Shown one piece after another: positions 8,827-16,776 of a stretch of DNA of 43,666 nt; position 1 is the first letter of the stretch; each line of letters opens with the position of its first letter. This stretch comes from Vibrio qingdaonensis. GTDB lineage: Bacteria > Pseudomonadota > Gammaproteobacteria > Enterobacterales > Vibrionaceae. The notes beneath the pieces were generated by a model. The model was not told the origin of the DNA. It worked only from the letters and a program-made list of their open reading frames with translations, and ran no database searches. The stretch spans positions 1 through 43,666 of the forward strand of contig NZ_JAKRRY010000044.1 in assembly GCF_026191675.1 (NCBI RefSeq). Reading direction: 5' to 3'. The position numbers and the translations under genes are program-made.

Positions 8827-9899
8827 TAGATGCCACCCTCGCGAGTCCATAGTTTAACTTGCTGACCTTCCATCAAATTTCCAGCGCCAGCGATCACAAC
8901 CTGATCACCATGTTGAAGGCCTGCGGTAATTTCACCCAGCTCATTAAGCACCAATTTAATTTGGTGGACCTCTTGCGTCGCAGGTTCAAATATCCAAACT
9001 TGGCCTTCACCCTCTTGTTGCGTTATCCAGGCACTTTTAGGAAGCGATATAGCACGGTGAGTGAGTTCACTTTGAATATGAACCTGTCCAGACATCCCGG
9101 ATAAAATATTAATATTTACTGGCTTGCGTATCGAAACCGACGCCGTATAACTGTTGGTATCTACATCCGGCTGCATCGCAATTTCACGAAATGAGGCTTC
9201 AATCTGTTGATTACGGTGACTGTCTAACGTTACAAAGAATCTCTGCTGCTGCAGTTCATCAAATGACATCGATTTCACAACAGGAACGGGAATTGAAAAC
9301 GTGACATCCAACTCATCACTACTGATTAAATTGAGGATTGGCTGTTTTTCTCCAACCACCTCGTACGCTTTGTGGTAAGTCATTGAAACAACACCATCAA
9401 ACGGAGCAATAATCTGGGTATAGCCAAGATCAGATTTGGCTTGCTCAAGTGCCGCTTCCGCCGCCTTATATTGAGTTTCTTGCTGATCAAATCTATCGGC
9501 GCTAATCAGCTTTTTCTCGACCAGTTGCTGTGCTCGTTTGAGCTGTGAATTCGCCAAGTCAAACTCTGCCTGACGAGCGTCTAGCGCGACTTGGTAATCG
9601 GTAGGATCCAGTGTTGCAAGAATTTCTCCCGCTTTCACCGACTCGCCCATTTTGACATCAATTGACGCCACTTGACCGCCTACTTGGAACGATAACTGTG
9701 CGCGATCGGTTGCATCAACTTGCGCTAAATAACTATTGATTGGAGCAAAGTTTAGCGCTGGAACCTCAAGCACCTTAACAGGCTTAATGACCGGTTCATG
9801 GATTTCAGATTGAGCTTGGTTACATCCCGACAGACTCATGGCTGCCAATACAGGTAACGCAATCAAGGCACTTCGTTTGAATAGACGATAAGTGTTCAT
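8826..9899 (-). CDS. RND efflux periplasmic adaptor lipoprotein (first adaptor)
   Basis: A 357-residue HlyD/AcrA-type membrane fusion protein and the first gene of the operon. Its lipoprotein signal ends in the lipobox LSGC (Cys at 26). Lipoyl halves are VGGQVASIDVKMGESVKAGE and IIAPFDGVVSMTYHKA. Between them is a helical hairpin (RQAEFDLANSQLKRAQQLVE). A beta-barrel and a C-terminal membrane-proximal domain follow. The gene faces the TetR gene across 244 bases that hold two palindromic operator candidates, so the operon is probably repressed by that TetR protein. The next adaptor gene begins on its stop codon. Confidence 0.9.
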   Translation of the reverse strand: MNTYRLFKRSALIALPVLAAMSLSGCNQAQSEIHEPVIKPVKVLEVPALNFAPINSYLAQVDATDRAQLSFQVGGQVASIDVKMGESVKAGEILATLDPTDYQVALDARQAEFDLANSQLKRAQQLVEKKLISADRFDQQETQYKAAEAALEQAKSDLGYTQIIAPFDGVVSMTYHKAYEVVGEKQPILNLISSDELDVTFSIPVPVVKSMSFDELQQQRFFVTLDSHRNQQIEASFREIAMQPDVDTNSYTASVSIRKPVNINILSGMSGQVHIQSELTHRAISLPKSAWITQQEGEGQVWIFEPATQEVHQIKLVLNELGEITAGLQHGDQVVIAGAGNLMEGQQVKLWTREGGI

Positions 9900-9923
9900 A
9901 GTATTTATCTCTGATATTGTAAT

Positions 9924-9947
9924 TATACTTTACAGTTGTGCAGTATA
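9924..9947. promoter_or_regulatory. Operator-like palindrome 1 in the tetR-efflux intergenic region
   Basis: The left arm TATACTTTACA and right arm TGTGCAGTATA flank a central GT. The right arm's reverse complement, TATACTGCACA, matches the left arm at 9 of 11 positions. It lies 25 bases upstream of the efflux operon start codon, a position suited to repression by the divergent TetR protein. The assignment is inferred. Confidence 0.65.
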
Positions 9948-9971
9948 TGTATAATTTACATCAGATCAACA

Positions 9972-9995
9972 GTTACTGCACAGTCGTATAGTATA
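9972..9995. promoter_or_regulatory. Operator-like palindrome 2 in the tetR-efflux intergenic region
   Basis: The left arm GTTACTGCACA and right arm CGTATAGTATA flank a central GT. Against the arms inferred from palindrome 1 (TATACTGCACA and TGTGCAGTATA) they match at 9 and 8 of 11 positions. The centre is 48 bases from that of palindrome 1. A further half-site, GTGCAGTA at 10099-10106, lies just before the TetR gene. Confidence 0.6.
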
Positions 9996-10143
9996 ATTTT
10001 TTATCGCAGTATCATTCACTTTGGTTATATGAGCATCGTCACCCACGCTCATTAATCATCAGCGCTCATTTATGAACACCTTGTCGGTGAACAGGAAAGT
10101 GCAGTACCCTATACCAGTACATCGAAAATAAAAAAGGTATCGA

Positions 10144-10863
10144 GTGGAGAAGAAAAAAGGGCGTCGTAGTGCCATGGCGGCGGAAGAGACAAAGAATTTA
10201 ATCATGACCGTTGCCGCAGAAATGTTCTGTGAATTAGGATATGAACGCGTGTCTATTCGCAACATCAGTGAAAAGGCTGGGGTGTCACATAGCCTAATTC
10301 GTCACCACTTTGGCAGCAAAGAGAAAATTTGGTATTGCATCAGTGACCATTTGCACGCCTATATGCAAAAATACATCCTACATCTACTCGATGAACTACC
10401 AGAAAATACGCCTGCCAACGTTAAGCTTTACCGCTTTTCCGTCGAAATGCTGGCCCATATCATCGTCATAAGACAGCCAATCCAGCTCATTGCTGACGCC
10501 ATGCGACAAGAAAATGAGTTCTTCGACTATTTTATCGATAGTCATGGAGAAATTGAGAGTGTTGTCAATAAGTTAGTCGATGCTTATAACGTCAGCCATT
10601 CTGAAACACCGCTCAACATGGTTGAGTTAAAATGGCAGATGATGATGTACGCCCACGGCGCCGCCTGCATGCTACCCATGCTTAAAGCGACATGGGCTGA
10701 AGAAACCCAAGATTTGGATGCATGTTTGGTGAAGCACTGGTCGATGTTTGAAAATCAAGTCGCCTGCCGGTTTGACATCGCTGCGGCCGATCGTCTCACG
10801 CCGAGTAAATTGGAAGACCTAGTACACAAAGTAGAATGTGGCTGGAAAGAAACCCCACTTTAA
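10144..10863 (+). CDS. TetR/AcrR family transcriptional regulator
   Basis: A 239-residue protein starting at a GTG with AAAAGG six bases upstream. Residues of about 14-60 form the TetR helix-turn-helix (ETKNLIMTVAAEMFCELGYE, then IRNISEKAGVSHSLIRHHFG). The rest is an all-helical ligand-binding and dimerisation domain. It is divergent from the two-adaptor RND operon, and the gap contains two matching palindromes, so it most likely represses that operon and itself and releases DNA when it binds an efflux substrate. The regulatory link is inference from position and operator symmetry. Confidence 0.9.
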   Translation: MEKKKGRRSAMAAEETKNLIMTVAAEMFCELGYERVSIRNISEKAGVSHSLIRHHFGSKEKIWYCISDHLHAYMQKYILHLLDELPENTPANVKLYRFSVEMLAHIIVIRQPIQLIADAMRQENEFFDYFIDSHGEIESVVNKLVDAYNVSHSETPLNMVELKWQMMMYAHGAACMLPMLKATWAEETQDLDACLVKHWSMFENQVACRFDIAAADRLTPSKLEDLVHKVECGWKETPL

Positions 10864-10908
10864 GCGTTGTTGGTTTAGAACTCCCACATCAATACACTAG
10901 ATACGATC

Positions 10909-10951
10909 AAAAAAGGCTCCTCTCATTCTGCGATGAGTAGGAGCCTTTTTG
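10909..10951. terminator. Bidirectional terminator between tetR and putP
   Basis: The arms AAAAAGGCTCCT (10910-10921) and AGGAGCCTTTTT (10939-10950) form a long perfect stem with T runs on both strands. It lies between two convergent genes and can serve both. Confidence 0.9.
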
Positions 10952-10963
10952 TAGAAAGAACGG

Positions 10964-12457
10964 TTAGTCTAGTTCAACTAAGTTCTTTTCAAAGACATCA
11001 TGTTGATCTTGTACGTCTTTCGAAGGACCACCTGTTAGCGCACTCACTACGACGATGGCGATTGCTGACAAGATAAATCCTGGAACAATTTCATAAACGT
11101 CGAAGATGCCACCGGTGATTTGTTTCCAAACCACGATGGTAATACCACCAACCAAAATACCGGCAATCGCACCATTACGGTTCATACCCGCCCAATACAG
11201 GCTTAGCAGTACTGCAGGGCCAAACGCTGCACCGAAACCTGCCCATGCATAAGAGACAAGACCAAGAACCGAGCTATCTGGCGTCATGGCTAGCACCAAA
11301 GCAACAATCGAGATAACCACAACCCCAACACGACCAACCGTAACCACTTGCTCTGAAGTGGCTTCTTTATTGATCACTTGCTTGTAGAAATCTTCCGCTA
11401 GTGCTGAAGATGACACCAATAACTGAGAATCGGCTGTACTCATGATGGCAGCCAAAATAGCCGCTAGTAAGATACCGGCAATCACAGGGTGGAACATCGC
11501 GTTCACTAGCAGCATGAAGATTTTTTCACCATCAGCGAGCACATCCCCACCCGAATTTGTCACATACAGCAGGCCAATCACACCAACCAGCATTGCACCG
11601 ACCATAGACAGAGCCGACCACACCACAGCAATACGACGAGCCGTTGTTAAGTCTTTATTACTGCGTGTCGCTTTAAAACGGGCAAGAATGTGTGGTTGAC
11701 CAAAGTAACCCAGACCCCAAGCCACAAGCGAAATAATTGCGATTGCAGATAACGGCTGACCTTTGGTGTCGTTCCATAGGGTAAGTAGTTCAGGATTGAT
11801 CGCTCTAAGATCGCTGACTACTTGCCCAAATCCACCTTGCATCGCAGCAACTGGGACAATCATTAACGCCGCAGCCATGAGCAGGCCCTGTACTAGATCC
11901 GTCCAAGACACCGCAAGGAAGCCACCAAATAGCGTATAAGACACAACACATACCGTGCCAATAATGACCGCTGTGGTGTAGTCCAAACCAAAGACCGTCT
12001 CAAACAGTTTACCGCCCGCCACTAAACCAGAGCTGGTATAGAAAAGGAAGAAAAGCAAAATAAAGAACGCAGAAATTACCTGAATCATTTTCGAGTTGTC
12101 ATTAAAACGACGAGAAAAATATTCCGGTAAGGTTAGCGCGTCAGTAGTAATACTGTAAGTACGAAGGCGTTTAGCACACAGTAGCCAGTTCAGCCATGTG
12201 CCTAACAGCAAGCCACCAGCTAGCCAGAATGCTTCAATACCAGCGGCATAAGCGTAACCTGGCAGACCCAGCAATAGCCAGCCACTCATGTCAGACGCAC
12301 CTGCCGACAAAGCCGCAGGCCATGGTCCTAATGAACGTCCGCCCAAAAAGTAGTCACTTGAGTTTGATGTGCGCTTATAGGCAATCACACCAATGGCAAG
12401 CATCATCGCTAAATACGCGATAAAAGTTGTGGTAATAGCAAAGCTATTTTGAATCAT
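10964..12457 (-). CDS. putP: Sodium/proline symporter PutP
   Basis: A 497-residue inner-membrane transporter of the solute:sodium symporter family, close to E. coli PutP in length and sequence. It has the signature GASDMSGWLLLGLPGYAYAA at about residues 53-72, the LTLPEYFSRRF segment after the third helix, and about 13 hydrophobic helices. It imports L-proline with sodium, feeding PutA. It is the last gene of the put cluster, 83 bases after the split PutA C-terminal gene, and has its own terminator shared with tetR. Confidence 0.96.
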   Translation of the reverse strand: MIQNSFAITTTFIAYLAMMLAIGVIAYKRTSNSSDYFLGGRSLGPWPAALSAGASDMSGWLLLGLPGYAYAAGIEAFWLAGGLLLGTWLNWLLCAKRLRTYSITTDALTLPEYFSRRFNDNSKMIQVISAFFILLFFLFYTSSGLVAGGKLFETVFGLDYTTAVIIGTVCVVSYTLFGGFLAVSWTDLVQGLLMAAALMIVPVAAMQGGFGQVVSDLRAINPELLTLWNDTKGQPLSAIAIISLVAWGLGYFGQPHILARFKATRSNKDLTTARRIAVVWSALSMVGAMLVGVIGLLYVTNSGGDVLADGEKIFMLLVNAMFHPVIAGILLAAILAAIMSTADSQLLVSSSALAEDFYKQVINKEATSEQVVTVGRVGVVVISIVALVLAMTPDSSVLGLVSYAWAGFGAAFGPAVLLSLYWAGMNRNGAIAGILVGGITIVVWKQITGGIFDVYEIVPGFILSAIAIVVVSALTGGPSKDVQDQHDVFEKNLVELD

Positions 12458-12540
12458 TATTATTTCCTCATCCTAGAATTCAGCCTTCACTCTGAATAGT
12501 CAAAGTGAAGGCTGATAGGGGGCATTAGCAAAAATACCGT

Positions 12541-13230
12541 TTAACTACCGAGTTCTAACAAGGTAGCGTTCCCCCCCACTGCTGTAATATTGATCGTTCG
12601 GGTTCTTTCTGTAATGAACTTCAATACTAAGTTTGGATCGTGTGACGTTGGCATTGACGTCAGATCCGTTTCAGACACCAACAAACCAATCGCACTAGTA
12701 CGACTTGCCAATTGATGATTGACCTGCCATAACGTGTCTTCAGAGCCGACCAATCCTACGACTCGAACATCTAAGTCGATAAAGGCATTGGCTTCTTCTA
12801 AAGGAACGATATGAACAAGCTGTGATGGCAATTGAGAACGCTCAACCGCCGAAACTAAAAGTTGATTAAAGGTCGTATTGTTTGAGCTAACAATAACGCC
12901 ATTACCTGCAATTAACGCGGCTGTGATCTGAGCAATGGCCGCAATACTCGCTTGTGCATCTTCGCTTTCAACAATAATAAGCACCACACCACGACCCGCC
13001 GCATAGAGCTCATTGGTTTCACCCGTTGGTCCCGGCATTAAATGAGGCGCGCCCAATAGTACATTCGCCTGCTGGATGTGGTACGCCATGACACTCGCTA
13101 ACGTCCCATTCACTTCATTCATATTACGTTGCAGTGACAGTACGCACTCTCGCTGCTCGGCAAACTCAGTGATGTTCCATTGCTCCCAAGCACTAAAAAC
13201 ATCAGAGAAAATTGTTGTGTTATTGACCAT
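12541..13230 (-). CDS. Free-standing PutA C-terminal (ALDH-fold) domain protein
   Basis: A 229-residue protein that database pipelines would probably name a pyrroline-5-carboxylate dehydrogenase. It aligns instead with the non-catalytic C-terminal domain of long PutA proteins. E. coli PutA ends with a PGPTGE-N segment, then an ERSL-VNTAAAGGNASL segment; here these appear as PGPTGETN at about residue 66-73 and ERTRTINITAVGGNATLLEL at the C-terminus. The catalytic cysteine region of ALDH is absent. The preceding PutA stops about where this domain should begin, and the two genes are 11 bases apart, so this looks like a split gene whose product associates with PutA, perhaps covering the substrate channel. 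The family match is from memory. Confidence 0.8.
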   Translation of the reverse strand: MVNNTTIFSDVFSAWEQWNITEFAEQRECVLSLQRNMNEVNGTLASVMAYHIQQANVLLGAPHLMPGPTGETNELYAAGRGVVLIIVESEDAQASIAAIAQITAALIAGNGVIVSSNNTTFNQLLVSAVERSQLPSQLVHIVPLEEANAFIDLDVRVVGLVGSEDTLWQVNHQLASRTSAIGLLVSETDLTSMPTSHDPNLVLKFITERTRTINITAVGGNATLLELGS

Positions 13231-13241
13231 GATTTTTCTCC

Positions 13242-16200
13242 TTATTTCGATACTTGAATAGCATCAGTAAAACGGTACAAATAGTGTGGTCCACCCGCTT
13301 TAGGCCCGGTTCCAGATAAACCTTGACCACCAAATGGTTGCACGCCCACCACCGCACCTACTTGGTCACGGTTGATGTAACTGTTTCCGACACGAGTATG
13401 TTTTTCTATCCAACGGTAAGTGGATTCGTTTCGACTGTGGATACCCAAGGTGAGTCCAAAGCCAGTCGCATTAATGCGCTCAACAACACTGGGTAACTCG
13501 GCGGCTTTAAAGCGAACAATATGCAGAATTGGACCAAATTGCTCTTCTTTCAAAATAGAAATATCATCAATTTCAAAAGCACTTGGTGCCACAAAGTCCC
13601 CTTCCGCACACTCACTGTCTAACGACAATTGCGCCACTTTTTTGCCATGGATTTGCATCGATTCAATATGACTAAGAAGCTTTTCCTTCGCTTTTGTATC
13701 GATGACAGGTCCCACATCGGTTGCATGTAAGTAAGGCAGTCCGACCTTTAGCTCCGCCATCGCACCTTGAATCAGGTTAACAACACGGTCGGCAATATCG
13801 TCTTGCACGAACAGCACACGTAGGGCTGAACAACGTTGCCCCGCAGAGGCAAACGCGCTGCGTACCACATCACGTACCACTTGTTCCGGTAGCGCGGTAG
13901 AATCAACAATCATGGCATTTTGGCCACCGGTTTCCGCAATAAAAGGAACCGGGGCAACTTGACGAGCAGCGAGCGTACTGTTGATACGTTGCGCCGTCGG
14001 TGTTGAGCCCGTAAATGCCACACCCGCAATCGCATCGTGAGAGGTCAATGCATGACCAACATCTGCGCCATAGCCGGTAATAAGCTGAATCGTATTCGCG
14101 GGGAAGCCCGCTTCAAGCATCAACTCAACAGCTTTAACTGCAATCAAAGACGTCTGCTCAGCAGGTTTCGCGACCACCGTATTACCGGCGACTAATGCCG
14201 CTGAAATCTGACCTAAGAAAATCGCCAATGGGAAGTTCCAAGGGCTAATACAAACGAAAACACCACGTCCCTGACGAGTAAAGGTTTTCGATTCACCGTC
14301 AAAGCCAAGTAATGATTGAGGCTCAAAGACCTGCGGCTGTTTCGCGTAATAGCGACAAAAATCGACCGCTTCACGCACTTCATCAATAGAGTCGTGAATG
14401 GTCTTACCCGCTTCTTGGTGACAAAGTGCAACCAACTCATGCAGGTTATCTTCCAGTGCATCCGCAAGCTTCAACAAACACGCGCTGCGTTCTTGATAAC
14501 TCACCTTAGACCATGAGGCATAACCTTGATCAGCGATCCGGATCGCTTCGGAAACATGATCATGGTTTGCCATCGCCACCTGACCCACGACAATACGACG
14601 ATCATAAGGCGCCGTGATCGTATCCAGTGTCGCGCCTTCCTTGATCATGCTTTCGTATAATGAGACGCCATTGATGATCGGCGCCCCTTTCCAGTGCTTA
14701 CTCAAGAAGGCTTCAACTTTGTGTTCGTACTCTTTCGCTTCCGATTCGATATCGACATTGACGCCTAGGGAGTTCTTGCGATCGGCAAAAATACTCGGCG
14801 GCAACTCAATCTGATCATTATGTAGGGTAGTATTGGCATTCAACGCATCGACAGGATGAACCGTTAACGTTTCTATTGGGCAGCGGGCATCCACTAAACG
14901 ATGAACAAAGCTGCTGTTCGCGCCATTTTCCAACAAACGACGAACTAGATAAGGGAGAAGATCTTTATGGCTGCCAACCGGGGCGTAAATACGAACCGGC
15001 TGTTTATGCGTTTCCATGACGTGATCATAAAGGGAGTCCCCCATGCCATGCAGACGCTGGAACTCATAGTCGGTGTGCGGTGCCATCGTGGCAATCGCTG
15101 TCACCGTATGCGCATTGTGGCTAGCAAATTGCGGGAAGATATTGCCGCGGACATTGTCGCTTAAAAGAAACCTTGCACAGGCAAGATACGCCACATCTGT
15201 CGCTTCTTTACGAGTGAACACCGGGTAAGCATCGTAGCCCGCTTGTTGAGACCACTTCACTTCGCTGTCCCAGTACGCGCCTTTAACTAGACGTAAGGGA
15301 ACAAGGTCTCCTTGCTGCTTCGCCAATGCGTTAATCCACACCAGTACTGGCAAAGCACGCTTTGAGTAGGCCTGAATCACTACGCCAAATTTTCCCCAAC
15401 CTTTCGCGACATCACTGCGATAAACTTTTTCAAACAGTTTTAACGACAATTCCAGACGATCGGCTTCTTCTGCGTCGATGGTAATCGCCACATCAAGCTC
15501 ACGTGCTCGTGTTAGCAATTGCGTGAGCGTGTCACACAACTCGGTCAATACTCGTGCTTCATTCGCCACTTCATAACGCGGATGTAGCGCCGATAACTTA
15601 ATAGAGACTGACGGCGCTGGGCTAGTATCAAGTCCATACTTATCGCCGCCTACGGCCTCAATCGCCATGAGGTAGTCTTTAAAATACTTGTCTGCATCGG
15701 CTTTGGTTAGCGCCGCTTCACCCAACATGTCATAAGAATAGGTAAAACCGCGATCACGCATCTTCTTTCCGTTCTTTTGCGCTTCACTAATACTGCGCCC
15801 AAGCACAAACTGATGACCCATGATCTTCATCGCTTGGTACATCGCCTTACGAATCACTGGCTCAGAGAATTTATTCACCAGTTTATTCATTGCTTTAGCA
15901 GGGCTTTGTGACTCCTGATCACCCAGTCCTACCACTTTACCTGTGAGCATTAAGCCCCACGTCGAGGCGTTCACAAACACGGAGTCTGAACTTTTCAGGT
16001 GTGACTTCCAATCTGCCACACTAAGTTTGTCACGAATCAGCGCATCGGCAGTGGCTGAGTCTGGAATACGCATGAGCGCTTCCGCCAAACACATCAACAA
16101 GATCCCTTCTTGGGTATCTAGGCTGTATTCCAATAACAACGCATCAATCATTTGAATAGCATTTTTGTCGGCGCGAATCGCCTTGATCAATTGCGTGGTT

Positions 16201-16367
16201 TTCAACGGTATTTGTGCGGCTTCGTCACCGGAGGGTGTCGCCAAAGGTAAAAGCTGTTGTAACCATTGTGATTCATCCACCATGTATAGTGGAGAGATCA
16301 GTGACCAAAGTTGCTCAAGCGGTTGCTCGGCAAACTCTTTTTTAAGCACATCAGTTGCTGTAAACAT
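13242..16367 (-). CDS. putA: Bifunctional proline dehydrogenase / pyrroline-5-carboxylate dehydrogenase PutA
   Basis: A 1041-residue protein that oxidises proline to glutamate in two steps, with FAD in the first and NAD in the second. There is an alpha-helical N-terminal region. The proline dehydrogenase barrel covers about residues 180-490 (SVSIKLSALHPRYE, RLVKGAYWDSEVKWSQQ, and YAPVGSHKDLLPYLVRRLLE). The aldehyde dehydrogenase domain covers about 560-1040 (SPWNFPLAIFLGQISAALVA, AETGGQNAMIVD, catalytic Cys in SAGQRCSALR). It lacks the N-terminal ribbon-helix-helix of E. coli PutA, so it should not repress its own operon. It also lacks the C-terminal domain, which is the next gene. Confidence 0.96.
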   Translation of the reverse strand: MFTATDVLKKEFAEQPLEQLWSLISPLYMVDESQWLQQLLPLATPSGDEAAQIPLKTTQLIKAIRADKNAIQMIDALLLEYSLDTQEGILLMCLAEALMRIPDSATADALIRDKLSVADWKSHLKSSDSVFVNASTWGLMLTGKVVGLGDQESQSPAKAMNKLVNKFSEPVIRKAMYQAMKIMGHQFVLGRSISEAQKNGKKMRDRGFTYSYDMLGEAALTKADADKYFKDYLMAIEAVGGDKYGLDTSPAPSVSIKLSALHPRYEVANEARVLTELCDTLTQLLTRARELDVAITIDAEEADRLELSLKLFEKVYRSDVAKGWGKFGVVIQAYSKRALPVLVWINALAKQQGDLVPLRLVKGAYWDSEVKWSQQAGYDAYPVFTRKEATDVAYLACARFLLSDNVRGNIFPQFASHNAHTVTAIATMAPHTDYEFQRLHGMGDSLYDHVMETHKQPVRIYAPVGSHKDLLPYLVRRLLENGANSSFVHRLVDARCPIETLTVHPVDALNANTTLHNDQIELPPSIFADRKNSLGVNVDIESEAKEYEHKVEAFLSKHWKGAPIINGVSLYESMIKEGATLDTITAPYDRRIVVGQVAMANHDHVSEAIRIADQGYASWSKVSYQERSACLLKLADALEDNLHELVALCHQEAGKTIHDSIDEVREAVDFCRYYAKQPQVFEPQSLLGFDGESKTFTRQGRGVFVCISPWNFPLAIFLGQISAALVAGNTVVAKPAEQTSLIAVKAVELMLEAGFPANTIQLITGYGADVGHALTSHDAIAGVAFTGSTPTAQRINSTLAARQVAPVPFIAETGGQNAMIVDSTALPEQVVRDVVRSAFASAGQRCSALRVLFVQDDIADRVVNLIQGAMAELKVGLPYLHATDVGPVIDTKAKEKLLSHIESMQIHGKKVAQLSLDSECAEGDFVAPSAFEIDDISILKEEQFGPILHIVRFKAAELPSVVERINATGFGLTLGIHSRNESTYRWIEKHTRVGNSYINRDQVGAVVGVQPFGGQGLSGTGPKAGGPHYLYRFTDAIQVSK

Positions 16368-16776
16368 GCGTCATCCTCAATCTCGCTCCAACCGCAATAG
16401 GCGGTAGGCGTACTACAATGGCAGGGAGTGTATTGTGAGTGCACGACGATTACTTGTCAAAAACTCCGAGCTTTTTGCTGTTTTCTACGCTTATTAACAA
16501 AACTAATACAATGTCACATCTCAAAAAACAATATGAGGCGTTATTTTCTGCAATCAAATTAACATATTGTTTCGTTACGAATCTGAGTATTTACTTTAAG
16601 GTTGTCGTTGCTCACAAAAAATAACGAATGAAAAATAGTGCTTTTAAGACAACGCTATAGCCTCTGCGGTAATATCTATTAACACTTAATACCGCAACAT
16701 TTGCCCATTTTGAGACCTCCATCCGGTATACTGCCAGCGAATAAATCGATGCCAAAAACAAGAGTACCGACTGACT
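16368..16776. other. Divergent intergenic region putA / secD-like
   Basis: About 410 bases that must hold promoters for putA (minus) and for the secD-like operon (plus). A 61-codon frame (16439-16624) and an 11-codon frame (16749-16784, overlapping the secD-like TTG start) are visible but unproven. I see no hairpin or riboswitch I would defend, and no VemP-like arrest peptide gene. Confidence 0.45.

Noticed and set aside
16430..16450. TGTGA-like half of a CRP site upstream of putA
   Set aside because: The second half does not match (2 of 5 bases), so a CRP site is not supported.
16439..16624. 61-codon frame between putA and the secD-like gene, checked as a possible VemP
   Set aside because: Too short for VemP, no signal peptide and no arrest motif; no ribosome site.
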